NCBI GenBank assembly: GCA_030407085.1
Contig: CM059585.1
Span: 5,387,001 to 5,451,000 of the forward strand
Reading direction: 5' to 3'
Source of the DNA: Trichopria drosophilae
Taxonomy: Eukaryota > Arthropoda > Insecta > Hymenoptera > Diapriidae
Length of the DNA stretch: 64,000 bases
Under the pieces are notes generated by a model that worked only from the letters and a program-made list of their open reading frames with translations, made no database searches and had not been told where the DNA came from. Both the position numbers and the translations under genes were made by a program. Within the stretch, counting starts at the first letter, position 1, and every line of letters begins with the position of its first letter. This document shows, piece by piece, positions 1 through 12,100 of this stretch.

Positions 1-643
1 ATCAATTATGGAAATAAAAATTAAATTTAATATCGTGTTGAAATCAAATATGAAGTGACGAGAATGTAACCACGGCTTTCAAAAGTCTTTGCGAATACGT
101 TTCGTCATGTATGTTATTGATTTTATGACGAGCCCAGTACTTCAAAAATTCGTTGATGAACCGACTCACCACTTTGTTCAGATAAAAATCCTAATCCATT
201 ATTATTATCGAAAAATTTCAAGCTTTCTTTTACATGAGCCAGGATGACACGAATCTTTAATGTTTTAGAAACGTTGTCAATGCCTTTCAAAGTATTCTTT
301 AATTCCTTTATATGCGCATCTAAATTAGGACCAACTTTATCAGAAGTAAAACAATAACTTACGATTTTATTCATAGCTTTAAAAGCCGAAATAAAAGGTA
401 CAATACTGAATAATCCCAATCTTTATAAATTTCTGGATCATCAAGTTTATCAGCTTCCTTCAGAAGCTTTCTACACCCATTTCCCTCAAGTGCATCTCCA
501 TAGTAATTCTTTGCTATAAGCTTCAACTTTTTTGGCCACAATAGGGCTGTTTCTTGGCCCAAAAGGGGAACTAAGCTATTCCAGAAGAGATGGTTTACGA
601 AACCTTGGAGAACATGAAGTTCAGGTACTATGCACTTTTGCAA
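1..643 (-). pseudogene. Decayed transposon-like protein fragment
   Basis: Two overlapping minus-strand reading frames (643-371, then 419-123) read as one protein broken by a frameshift near 371-419. The first holds a stretch reading LIAKNYYGDALEGNGCRKLL and the second holds GLGFLSEQSGESVHQRI. From memory, this combination (EGNxCRxLL, then yseQxxEsvHxxF) belongs to a repetitive uncharacterised family found in insect and cnidarian genomes and usually treated as transposon-derived. I cannot confirm this without a search. No start, stop or terminal repeat was identified, and the fragment may continue beyond the left edge of the window. Confidence 0.4.
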
Positions 644-1447
644 TATTGAAATATCATCCTCTTCACTGAAAAGAAGGTTAACTGTGCTGTGGCACTCTTT
701 AGTGTACTTTTTGTTCTTTCCCGGAAGGTAAAATTTGTTGTAATCGGCTCTTAAATCCCCGTATGTTTTTAACTTAGTACAAGTTTCTTTTTCGTTACTT
801 GCAGTTGTACTTTCTTTACTTTCAGAAGTAAAGAAAAAGGTTTCTTTAATACAAATAAGGTTTATTAACTATTAACAAATCTTTATTTCATCGAAATAAA
901 TTTATTAATATTTAATAAACCTTACTTACATTAAATAAGCCTTTTTCTCAGTGTAGGCAAGCCTGCGCGAAGCGCCATTTGTCATTTGTTTTCAAAATAT
1001 TTAATTTTTAATTCTTATTAGTTATTCTTTTCGTTTTATATTTTTATAAAACATTTATACTATTATTACTATTAATAATGATTATTTATTTAAATAATAA
1101 TAATATCTTAATAATTAAATTGATTATTTAAATTCTTGATTCTATCGGTTTAAAAATGAAAATTTTCATTATCTTGCGAAAGGGATCAGCTACGATTTTA
1201 AACAAGACGGACTTTTAATCTAGAAATTATACAGAAACTTTCCCTGAAAGTAGATTTTGGATCCATTTTCATCAAACCTAAGCCTGCTTCAAGACCACCG
1301 TATGTCGATGTGACATTTTATCAATGTGATATATTGTCTTTGTGGTATTTTTATGCGAGACATTTTATCATTGTGATAATTTGACGTGTGATCAAATGTC
1401 CGTGATATTTTCTCGTGTAATCATTTGTCCATGAAATAAAGACGTGC
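644..1447. other. AT-rich intergenic DNA with a small hairpin
   Basis: No gene seen. Positions ~858-926 form an AT-rich inverted repeat: AAGGTTTATTAA on the left pairs with TTAATAAACCTT on the right, around TTTATTTCATCGAAATAAA. Positions 1300-1440 hold loosely repeated phrases of the type gacattttatca/ttgtgat, possibly a decayed tandem repeat. Confidence 0.4.
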
Positions 1448-1765
1448 TACCAGTATTTCGTATCAAAATCGAAGTTGGAAACAATTGAAAGGACATATCC
1501 TATTGTTTTCGAGGTTTTCGAGGTCCCTCTTCAACATTCCGAGGTCAAAATTGAGTTTCAGCCATCAGGAATTCCAATATAGCGCCGAATTTAAAAAAAA
1601 ATTCCAAAAAATTAGGAATTATTTATCCCATCAATTTTTTTCGAGCTATTAGAATATTGGAATTCTATTGCAACCGTGCATAATGGTGCATAAAACAGTT
1701 GAATTTTAAGAAAAAAATTTACTTTTATACCCCACATCATTGAAACGACCTCAAAATGGCGTAGC
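1448..1765. repeat. Dispersed repeat, half of a foldback element
   Basis: Closely matches 51538-51845. Shared phrases include ATCAAAATCGAAGTTG, TTGAGTTTCAGCCATCAGGA and ACCCCACATCATTG. At the second locus this sequence is the left arm of a palindromic element, so this copy looks like a one-armed or truncated member of the same family. Confidence 0.7.
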
Positions 1766-1812
1766 ATATGTCGTAAAGCTATCGGACTGCTGTTGTACGA
1801 TAGACCGTACAT

Positions 1813-2739
1813 GTGCATAACCGGTCTTCTCTCAGTGCAGGAAAAAAGGATTACGTGTCTATCAAACTTCCTGACAACGGTCGACAACAAATTAAAAAAC
1901 GATTAGTTTTATGTAATTTGAAAGAACTGTATGCATTGTTTAAAGAAATACATCTAGGTGTAAACATAGGTTTCTCGAAATTTGCCCAACTGCGACCCAA
2001 AAACTGTGTTCTTGCGGGTTCAAATGGAACGCACGTAGTTTGTGTGTGCGTATATCACCAAATTGTAAAATTAATGATTGACTGCAGTAATATTCCTCTA
2101 ATTACAAAGAATAGTGGAAAACATTTATCTAGCTACAAAGAATGTCTCAATAGCATCATGTGCAGTAATCCTTCACCTGACTGCCATTACAATAAATGCA
2201 AACATTGTCCCGGTACTGATGATCTTAAAGAGTTTTTACTAACTCAATTTAGTGCAGCGAAAATTGAGCGCATAAAATTTCACGTGTGGAACAGTACTGA
2301 CAGAGCAACAATGACAACTAAAGAACTTCCGGTTAATACATTTTTAGATGAACTGTGCAAGAAATTAATTGCACTTAAAACACACAATTATATTGCTAAG
2401 CAACAATCCGGATATTTAACATGGAGAAAAGAAAATTGATTAGACTATGAAGCTCTCGTTCAATGTGATTTTTCGGAAAATTATGCGTTTGTTGTGCAAG
2501 ATGCTGTGCAGTCGTTCCATTGGAACAATGGCCAGGCTTCAGTACATACTGTAATGTGTTACTATAAGATAGACAATAAGTTATGTAATGAAACTATGGC
2601 TATTGTTTCAGATGATGTTACTCGCAATACAATCGCTGTATATGCTTCACAGCGATTAATCATCAACCATTTAAAGAACAAAATTAATCTTACAAGTGTA
2701 ATTTACTTTTCTGACGGCGAAGCCGGCCCGATGGTATAG
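1813..2739 (+). pseudogene. Truncated transposase-like ORF with internal stop
   Basis: One reading frame runs from about 1813 to 2739 and is broken by a single in-frame TGA at 2437-2439; the frame resumes directly afterwards. The upstream part has a cysteine/histidine-rich stretch (CHYNKCKHCPG). The downstream part has CDFSENYAFVVQDAVQSFHW and YFSDGE, which look like two acidic catalytic-site motifs of a DDE-type nuclease fold. From memory, the DFSENY/SDG pair occurs in a repetitive uncharacterised insect family. The protein ends abruptly after the SDG motif, where the GCGTAAA-rich repeat begins, so the 3' part is missing. Family and function are unverified. Confidence 0.5.
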
Positions 2740-3290
2740 AGTATTGCCGGAGGGTGTAAAGTCTGACGCCCCACGTGCGAACATTATTTTTCTCATACGT
2801 AGGCGGAAAGACGTACCTCTTTGCGCGTCGATTTGCAGGAGTAAAACTGACTTTAACGTCTATTGGACGTTAAGTGAAACGTAGGGCAAGAAAAGTTACA
2901 ACCGTCGGCGATCAATGGCTCGAGGGCCGGCCTCGCCGGGCCGAGAATTGTTCCAATCGCCGGCGGGGGTAACTTTACGCCCTAGGGTTCACTTTACGCC
3001 TAGTAGGCGTAAAAGTCAACTTTACGCCCGCTAAAAGAGGCGTAAAGACGTACTTTACGCCTACTATGACGAAAATAACTATTTTGATACAGTGTGCGTA
3101 AAGTGCGGCTTTACGCATTTGTGACATTTTTTAGGTGCACTTTACGCACACTTGCATCAAAAAATATTGTTCGACGCATATGCGAAAATGTTTTTTGTAC
3201 TAATGTGAATGGGGACATCGCTTTCAGCTCGGCCCACAACCCTCACATTCGTAGAAAAAACTTTTACGCACTTGTATCGAGAATATAGTT
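2740..3290. repeat. GCGTAAA-rich palindromic repeat
   Basis: Contains many copies of GCGTAAA and its complement TTTACGC in alternating orientation, plus a GC-rich core (~2900-2960) with GGGCCGGCC and the inverted pair ATCGCCGG/CCGGCGATT-like phrases. Related fragments lie at 26315-26470 and 52790-52860. The phrase ATACGAAAATAAC/ATGACGAAAATAAC follows the motif at all three sites, marking a common element end. No protein seen. Confidence 0.6.
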
Positions 3291-4479
3291 TCATTCATTT
3301 GTTTTCTCAATACTTTCCAGAATCTGTATTTCATAATATTCTGTTGGATCCCTATTAGAAAAAAGACAAAAAATGCAAAATAAATATTATGTACACATAT
3401 CAACGAATCCTCGAAACTTTTAACTTTTTTGAGGCTGGGTGGTTTCCCACAAAATACTGAATACAAAAACATAATAAAATATTAATATATGTATATGCTT
3501 AAATTAAGAAGCGCCATAATTTAAAGTCGATTTTATACCATTTAAAATCTACAAAAAGTGCACAATCAATTTTATTTCGCTTTGCGCCGCGACAACTTTT
3601 TTTTACAGCTTCACTACTATCCAAATAACCAAAAGCACTCATTTGGTGGGTGCGCCTATAACTAAGAAACAGTTCAAAAATATTAAAAAATGGAGAACGC
3701 TTTTTTTTAAAATAAATATCGTAAAATTATTTTCGATACAGGGGGCTTAAAATGCCACTTTTACGCCTCGAGGGCGTGAAATAAAATTAATGTGAAAATT
3801 AACGATTTATTGAAAGAAATATAATAAATACGATTTCTTAATTAAGTAACATTATAATTAATGTAATATTTAATACAATATGATATCAGTGGGAGGCAAT
3901 AGAAAACGACAATTTTTAATACAAATAAACGAGCAGTAGACGGGTATTCCACGAATTACCCATCATAAATATTTAGGAAAAGTAGTGACTGAAAAATAAA
4001 CACATATTTCTTTGTTAAACGCAAAATTTGAAGAATAATATTTGTTTTGTTTGCTTAATATTTATTTAATTTTCTTTCTTTTTTTTTCAGTTATGCGATT
4101 ACTTATTTTATACAGTTATATCTCACCCCACTTCTGCCTTTATGAAAATATTTTCAAAACTTCGACCCAACAGCCACTTTTGCCTCTAACTTTTTATTGT
4201 TTAGTATATGCTGTTTGTTATCTGCGTCTTCTTCGCCCCCCCCCCTCCCAACGTCACCACTTCTCATTTTACACTACTTATCATCATTTTTAACTTAACA
4301 CATCTTTTACGTTTTTTTTATTTATACAAATTTGTACTACTGCGCATAATATGTGTGTTTTACTACCGCTTTTGCAGTATTTTCATTATGGAAAATACGC
4401 GAGAAACCCTGGTGACTCGTGCTTGGGCCGCATACATTCCTTTTTTTATCTTCCTGAATCAAAATTCGCTTTAAATAAC
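3291..4479. other. AT-rich intergenic DNA, no gene recognised
   Basis: Short open frames here have low-complexity or phenylalanine-rich translations and no family resemblance. A TTTACGCCTC phrase near 3758 is another small relative of the GCGTAAA repeat. A C-run at ~4239-4247 lies in a pyrimidine-rich patch. Confidence 0.5.
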
Positions 4480-7400
4480 AGCTCAGGAAATTTGGGCCAA
4501 TTACAACTCAGGAAATTTGGACCAATCATAATTCAGGAAATTTGGACCAATCACAAAACACGAAATTTCAGCCAATCTCAACTCAGGAAATTCGGACCAA
4601 TCACAGCTCAGGAAATTTCAGCCAATCACAACTCAGGAATTCGGAACAATGAGAGCTCACGAAATTTTAGCCAATCACAGCTTGGGCAATTTGGGCCAAT
4701 CACAACTCAGGAAATTTCAGCCAATTACAACTCAGGAAATTCGGACCAATCACAGCTCACGAAATTTCAGCCAATCACAACTCAGGAAATTTCAGCCAAT
4801 CACAATTTAGGAAATTCGGATTAATCTCAGGAAATTTCAGCCAATCACAATTCAGGAAATTTGGACCAATCACAATTCAGTAAATTTCAGTCAATCAGAG
4901 CTCAGGAAATACGGATCAATCACAGCTTAGGAAATTTGGGCAAATCACAGCTTAGGCAATTTCAGCCAATCACAACATAGGCGATTTAGGCCAATCGCAA
5001 CTCAGAAAAGTAAGTCAATTACTGCTCAGTAAATTCGGACCTATCACAGCTCAGGAAATTTCAGCCAATCAAAACTCGGGAAATTTCAGCCAATCACAAT
5101 TCAGGAAATTTGGACCAATCACAATTCAGGAAATTTGGACCAATCACAATTCAGCAATTTTCAGTCAATCAGAGCTCAGGAAATACGGATCAATCACAGC
5201 TTAGGAAATTTGGGCAAATCACAGCTTAGGCAATTTCAGCCAATCACAACTTAGGCAGTTTAGGCCAATCGCAACTCAGAAAAGAAAGTCAATTACAGCT
5301 CAGTAAATTCGGACCTATCACAGCTCAGGAAATTTCAGCCAATCACAATACAGGAAATTTGAGCCAATCACAACTCAGGAAATTTCAGCCAATTATAACT
5401 CAGGAAATTCGGACCAATCACAGCTCACGAAATTTCAGCCAATCACCACTCAGGAAATTTCAGCCAATCACAATTCAGGAAATTTGGACCAATCACAATT
5501 CAGTAAATTTCAGCCAAACACAGCTCAGGAAATTCGGACCAATGACAGCTCAGGAAATTTCAGCCAATCAAAACTCAGGAAATTTCAGCCAATCACAATT
5601 CAGGAAATTCGGACAAATCTCAGGAAATTTCAGCCAATCACAATTCAGGAAATTCGGACTAATCTCAGGAAATTTCAGCCAATCACAATACAGGAAATTT
5701 CAGCCAATCACAACTCAGGAAATTTCAGCCAATTATAACTCAGGAAATTCGGACCAATCACAGCTCACGAAATTTCAGCCAATCACCACTCAGGAAATTT
5801 CAGCCAATCACAATTCAGGAAATTTGGACCAATCACAATTCAGTAAATTTCAGCCAATCACGGCTCAGGAAATTCGGACCAATGACAGCTCAGGAAATTT
5901 CAGCCAATCAAAACTCAGGAAATTTCAGTCAATCACAATTCAGGAAATTCGGACAAATCTCAGGAAATTTCAGCCAATCACAACTCAGGAATTCGGATCA
6001 ATGAGATCTCACGAAATTTTAGTCAATCACAGCTTGTGCAATTTGGACAAATCGCAACTCAGAAAATTTCAGCCAATTACAATTCAGGAAATTCGGACCA
6101 ATCACAGCTCAGGAAATTTCAGCCAATCACAACTCAGGAATTCGGAACAATGAGAGCTCACGAAATTTTAGCCAATCACAGCTTGGGCAATTTGGGCCAA
6201 TCACAACTCAGGAAATTTCAGCCAATTACAACTCAGGAAATTCGGACCAATCACAGCTCACGAAATTTCAGCCAATCACAACTCAGGAAATTTCAGCCAA
6301 TCACAATTTAGGAAATTCGGATTAATCTCAGGAAATTTCAGCCAATCACAATTCAGGAAATTTGGACCAATCACAATTCAGTAAATTTCAGTCAATCAGA
6401 GCTCAGGAAATACGGATCAATCACAGCTTAGGAAATTTGGGCAAATCACAGCTTAGGCAATTTCAGCCAATCACAACATAGGCGATTTAGGCCAATCGCA
6501 ACTCAGAAAAGTAAGTCAATTACTGCTCAGTAAATTCGGACCTATCACAGCTCAGGAAATTTCAGCCAATCAAAACTCGGGAAATTTCAGCCAATCACAA
6601 TTCAGGAAATTTGGACCAATCACAATTCAGGAAATTTGGACCAATCACGATTCAGCAATTTTCAGTCAATCAGAGCTCAGGAAATACGGATCAATCACAG
6701 CAGGAAATTTCAGCCAATCAAAACTCGGGAAATTTCAGCCAATCACAATTCAGGAAATTTGGACCAATCACAATTCAGGAAATTTGGACCAATCACAATT
6801 CAGCAATTTTCAGTCAATCAGAGCTCAGGAAATACGGATCAATCACAGCTTAGGAAATTTGGGCAAATCACAGCTTAGGCAATTTCAGCCAATCACAACT
6901 TAGGCAGTTTAGGCCAATCGCAACTCAGAAAAGAAAGTCAATTACAGCTCAGTAAATTCGGACTAATCTCAGGAAATTTCAGCCAATCACAATACAGGAA
7001 ATTTCAGCCAATCACAACTCAGGAAATTTCAGCCAATTATAACTCAGGAAATTCGGACCAATCACAGCTCACGAAATTTCAGCCAATCACCACTCAGGAA
7101 ATTTCAGCCAATCACAATTCAGGAAATTTGGACCAATCACAATTCAGTAAATTTCAGCCAATCACGGCTCAGGAAATTCGGACCAATGACAGCTCAGGAA
7201 ATTTCAGCCAATCAAAACTCAGGAAATTTCAGCCAATCACAATTCAGGAAATTCGGACAAATCTCAGGAAATTTCAGCCAATCACAACTTAAGAAATTTG
7301 GGCCAATCACAATTCAGGAAATTTCAGCCAATCACAACTCAGGAATTCGGATCAATGAGATCTCACGAAATTTTAGTCAATCACAGCTTGTGCAATTTGG

Positions 7401-8110
7401 ACAAATCGCAACTCAGAAAATTTCAGCCAATTACAATTCAGGAAATTCGGACCAATCACAGCTCACGAAATTCGGACCAATGACAGCTTAGGAAATTTCA
7501 GCCAATCACAACTCAGGAATTCGGATCAATGAGATCTCAAGAAATTTTAGCCAATCACAGCTTGTGCAATTTGGGCCAATCACAACTCAGGAAATTTCAG
7601 CCAATTACAACTCAGGAAATTCGGGCGAATCACAGCTCACGAAATTTCAGCCAATCACCACTCAGGAAATTTCAGCCAATCACAATTCAGGAAATTCGGA
7701 CTAATCTCAGGAAATTTCAGCCAATCACAACACAGGAAATTTCAACCAATCACAATTCAGGAAATTTCAGCCAATCACAACACGGTAAATTTGGACTAAT
7801 CACAATTCAGGAAATTTCAGCCAATCACCGCTCAGGAAATTCGGACCAATGACAGCTTAGGAAATTTGGGCCAATCACAACTTAGGAAATTCACACCAAT
7901 CACAGTTCAGGGAATTTCAGCCAATCACAACTCAGGAAATTTCAGTCAATCATAACTCAGAAAATTTCAGCCACTCACAATTCAGGAAATTTGGGCCAAT
8001 CACAATTCACAAAATTTCAGCCAATCACAACTCATGAAATTCGGACCAATCACAACTTAGGAATTTCGGACCAATCACAGTTCAGGGAATTTTAGCCAAT
8101 CACAGCTTAT
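4480..8110. repeat. 25-bp satellite array with CCAAT boxes
   Basis: About 3.6 kb of head-to-tail 25-bp units, roughly 145 copies. The core is TTTCAGCCAATCACAACTCA, preceded by GGAAA. Main variants are TTCAGCC, TTCGGACC and TTTGGGCC before AATCA. Because 25 is not a multiple of three and the units rarely contain stops, all three forward frames give long open stretches with a 25-residue periodicity (FSQSQLRKFQPITTQEI-like). These look like by-products of the repeat, not genes. Larger blocks are duplicated: ~4620-5100 reappears at ~6121-6600 (offset 1501), and ~5640-5950 resembles ~6960-7260, showing higher-order amplification. Confidence 0.95.
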
Positions 8111-8560
8111 ATGCGGAATACATCGTTCTGTGGTGTGTGTCTCTGTTATTTAATGAGATGTACGTATCGGTTACTTTGTTGTGATATGTATTTATTTATT
8201 TTTTTTATCAGCGTGACGAAGCGGTCACTGGGATCCAGGGGTCGCCAGGAAGTCAGCTTTTAAATACCGGACGACGAAAGAGATGCAAAGTATATATTTA
8301 TTTTTTTACTGGAAGGACGCGGCAGATTCTGGGATCCAGTATCTGCTCAATAACCGATGCCACCGCGAAGTATTGTTATTAGTTCCGCGGTCGTCACTTG
8401 AACGTCGGACGGATAAGAAGGTTAGGTTAGTGTTTAATGGGTATGCCTGTGTCGGATAACAGGTGAGTCCCACACACGGGGGAGTCACGCACGACTCCCG
8501 TGCTTAACGCATTCCTCCCTTCTTCGGATAAAAAAAACAAAAAAAGTACCAATACTTCTT
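8111..8560. other. Spacer between two satellites
   Basis: A non-satellite segment with somewhat higher GC. It contains two related phrases built on CTGGGATCCAG (8228-8240 and 8332-8342) and is otherwise unassigned. No convincing coding region. Confidence 0.5.
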
Positions 8561-8699
8561 TGAATCTGGCACTTTACCAGCCAACACTGCTCTGAATCTG
8601 GCACTTTTTGAATACACTACATTGAAGCGGACACTGATTTGAAACAGGAACTACTTAGTAATCGGCACGTAGTAGTACCGATAATTCTCCAAAACTGTC

Positions 8700-8770
8700 A
8701 GTACATTGAATTGGTTAATAATTAAATAATGGCTATTAATAAAACTGAAAATACTTACGGACATTCAGAT
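8700..8770. repeat. Satellite unit with empty TTAA target site
   Basis: This module reads GGTTAATAATTAAATAATGG, with TTAA at 8722-8725 and no insert. In the other modules the same flanks (GGTTAATAA and ACAATGG) surround the 90-bp element between two TTAA copies. It therefore looks like the uninserted ancestral state. Three further uninserted modules have TTCG instead of TTAA at 13991, 14998 and 19275. Confidence 0.8.
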
Positions 8771-9303
8771 GAAAACCAAGATTGCATTGAAACTGACAAT
8801 ACCGGAACGGACACTACTTTGCAACTGACACTTTTAAAACAGATACGTTTTCAAATCCACACTACTTTGAAATGGTCACTAATTTGAATGTGGCATTTTG
8901 CAAACCGGCTCCGCTCTGAATGTAGCACATTTTGAATACACTACTTTGAAGTTGAAACTGATTGAAAACAGACACTACTTAGAATTCAGCACTTTTTAAT
9001 ACAGACACTTCTTTGAATCAGGTACTTTACAAACCGACACTGCTCTGAATCTGGCACTTTTTGAATACACTACTTTGATGTGGTCACTGGTTTGAAACAG
9101 ACACTACTTAGTCATCGGTACTTAGTAGTACAGATACTTCTTTGAATCAGGCCCTTCACCAGCCGACACTGCTCTGAATCTGGCACTTTTTGAATACATT
9201 ACTGGGAAGTTGACACTGGTTTGAAACAGACACTACTTAGTAATCGGCACATACTATTACCGATACTTCATTAAAACTGACGCTACACTGAATTGGTTAA
9301 TAA

Positions 9304-9393
9304 TTAATCCCCCTGTGCGCCAGGACGAGTATGCTCGTCCAAACTACATTGTTCCCTGATGGGAAAAGAAAAACTGGTGCACAGGAGGGTTAA
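9304..9393. mobile_element. piggyBac-type MITE, copy 1
   Basis: 90 bp including TTAA on both sides. Inverted ends are CCCCCTGTGCGCCAG (left) and CTGGTGCACAGGAGGG (right). The central palindrome is imperfect here (GGACGAGTATGCTCGTCC); other copies carry the perfect 18-bp form. TTAA duplication plus C-run ends are the hallmarks of piggyBac-superfamily MITEs. It has no coding capacity. Confidence 0.8.
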
Positions 9394-9939
9394 ACGATGG
9401 ATCATAATAAAACTGAGAATACTTACAGACATTAAGATGAAAACCAAGACTCCATTGAAACTGACAATACCGGAACGGACACAACTTTGCAAATGACACT
9501 TTTAAAACAGATACGTTTTCGAATCCACACTACTTTGAAATAGTCACGAATTTGAATGTGGCACATTGCAAACCGACACTGCTCTGCATCTGGCACTTTT
9601 TGTATACACTACTTTGAAGTGGGCACTGATTTGAAACACGCACTACTTAGTATTCGGCACATAGTAGTACAAATACTTCTTTGAATCTGGCACTTTACCA
9701 GCCGACACTGCTCTGAATATGGCACTTTTTGAATAAACTACTTTGAAGTTGACACTGGTTTGAAACAGACACTACTTAGTAAGCGGCACTTAGTATTACC
9801 GATACTTCTTTGAATCTGGCACTTTTTGTATACACTACTTTGAAGTGGGCACTGATTTGAAATACGCACTACTTAGTAATCGGCACATAATAGTACCGAT
9901 ACTTCTTTAAAACTGACACTACACTGAATTGGTTAATAA

Positions 9940-10029
9940 TTAACCCCCCTGTGCGCCAGGACGAGTATACTCGTCCAAACTACATTGTTCCCTGATGGGA
10001 AAAGAAAAACTGGTGCACAGGATGGTTAA
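9940..10029. mobile_element. piggyBac-type MITE, copy 2
   Basis: Same 90-bp element, here with the perfect palindrome GGACGAGTATACTCGTCC. The right end reads GGATGG before TTAA instead of GGAGGG, a variant shared with the copies at 13437, 14315 and 18251. Confidence 0.8.
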
Positions 10030-10483
10030 ACAATGGATCATAATAAAACTGAGAATACTTACAGACATTAAGATGAAAACCAAGACTCCATTGAAACTGA
10101 CAATACCGGAACGGACACAACTTTGCAAATGACACTTTTAAAACAGATACGTTTTCGAATCCACACTACTTTGAAATGGTCACTAATTTGAATATGGCAC
10201 TTTGCAAACCGACACTGCTCTGAATCTGGCACATTTTCAACACACTACTTTGATGTGGACACTGGTTTGAAACAGACACTACTTAGTAAGCGGCACTTAG
10301 TAGTACCGATACTTTTTTGAATCTGGCACTTTACCAGCCGACACTGCTCTGAATCTGGCACTTTTCGAATACACTACTTTAAAGTAGACACTGATTTGAA
10401 ACAGGCACTACTTAGTAATCGGATCGGCACATAGTAGTACCGATACTTCTTTAAAACTGACACTACACTGAATTGGTTAATAA

Positions 10484-10573
10484 TTAACCCCCCTGCGCGC
10501 CAGGACGAGTATACTCGTCCAAACTACATTGTTCCCTGATGGGAAAAGAAAAACTGGTGCACAGGAGGGTTAA
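10484..10573. mobile_element. piggyBac-type MITE, copy 3
   Basis: Same element with TTAA on both sides and the perfect 18-bp palindrome. The left end reads CTGCGCGCC. Confidence 0.8.
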
Positions 10574-10893
10574 ACAATGTATCATAATAAAACTGAGAAT
10601 ACTTACAGACATTAGGATGAAAACCAAGACTCCATTGAAACTGACAATACCGGAACGGACACAACTTTGCAAATGACACTTTTAAAACAGATACGTTTTC
10701 GAATCCACACTACTTTGAAATGGTCACTAATTTGAATGTGGCACATTGCAAAACGACACTGCTCTGAATCTGGCACATTTTCAACACACTACTTTGATGT
10801 GGACACTGGTTTGAAACAGACACTACTTAGTAATCGGCACTTAGTAGTACCGATACTTCTTTAAAACTGACACTACAATGAATTGGTTAATAA

Positions 10894-10983
10894 TTAGCCC
10901 CCCTATGCGCCAGGACGAGTATACTCGTCCAAACTACATTGTTCCCTTATGGGAAAAGAAAAACTGGTGCACGGGAGGGTTAA
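10894..10983. mobile_element. piggyBac-type MITE, copy 4
   Basis: Same element. The left target copy has mutated to TTAG. The internal phrase is TTCCCTTATGGG, and the right end is GTGCACGGGAGGG. Confidence 0.8.
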
Positions 10984-11432
10984 ACAATGGCTCATAATAA
11001 AACTGAGAATACTTACAGACATTAAGATGAAAACCAAGACTCCATTGAAACTGACAATACCGGAACGGACACAACTTTGCAAATGACACTTTTAAAACAG
11101 ATACGTTTTCGAATCCACAATACTTTGAAATGGTCACGAATTTGAATGTGGCACATTGCAAACCGACACTGCTCTGCATCTGGCACTTTTTGTATACACT
11201 ACTTTGAAGTGGGCACTGATTTGAAACACGCACTACTTAGTATTCGGCACATAGTAGTACAAATACTTCTTTGAATCTGGCACTTTACCAGCCGACACTG
11301 CTCTGAATATGGCACTTTTTGAATACACTACTTTGAAGTTGACACTGGTTTGAAACAGACACTACTTAGTAATCGGCACATAGTCGTACCGATACTTCTT
11401 TAAAACTGACACTACAATGAATTGGTTAATAA

Positions 11433-11522
11433 TTAACCCCCCTATGCGCCAGGACGAGTATACTCGTCCAAACTACATTGTTCCCTTATGGGAAAAGAAA
11501 AACTGGTGCACGGGAAGGTTAA
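11433..11522. mobile_element. piggyBac-type MITE, copy 5
   Basis: Same element with TTAA at both ends and the right-end variant GGGAAGG, shared with the copies at 15451 and 17325. Confidence 0.8.
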
Positions 11523-12100
11523 ACAATGGCTCATAATAAAACTGAGAATACTTACAGACATTAAGATGAAAACCAAGACTCCATTGAAACTGACAATACC
11601 GGAACGGACACAACTTTGCAAATGACACTTTTAAAACAGATACGTTTTCGAATCCACACTACTTTGAAATGGTCACGAATTTGAATGTGGCACGTTGCAA
11701 ACCGACACTGCTCTGCATCTAGCACTTTTTGTATACACTACTTTGAAGTGGGCACTGATTTGAAACACGCACTACTTAGTATTCGGCACATAGTAGTACA
11801 AATACTTCTTTAAATCTGGCACTTTACCAGCCGACATTGCTCTGAATATGGCACTTTTTGAATACACTACTTTGAAGTTGACACTGGTTTGAAACAGACA
11901 CTACTTAGTAAGCGGCACTTAGTAGTACCGATACTTCTTTGAATCTGGCACTTTGCAAACCGACACTCCTCTGAATCTGGCACTTTTTGAATACACTACT
12001 ATGAAGTAGGCACTGATTTGAAACACGCACTACTTAGTAATCGGCACATAGTAGTACCGATACTTCTTTAAAACTGACACTACAATGAATTGGTTAATAA

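Noticed and set aside
5359..6153. A 264-codon Gln/Ser-rich open frame and several smaller ones in 4.48-7.85 kb
   Set aside because: A 25-bp repeat without stops in its common variants automatically gives long frames in three phases, each with the same 25-residue period.
4480..8110. CRISPR-like regularly spaced repeat
   Set aside because: The units are contiguous with no unique spacers, and the genome is clearly eukaryotic with introns.
9304..9492. A 62-codon minus-strand open frame repeated six times across the 8.5-19.3 kb array
   Set aside because: It overlies the piggyBac-type MITE and its satellite flank. The copies differ only by the repeat's own variants, other MITE copies lack the frame, and there is no family resemblance.
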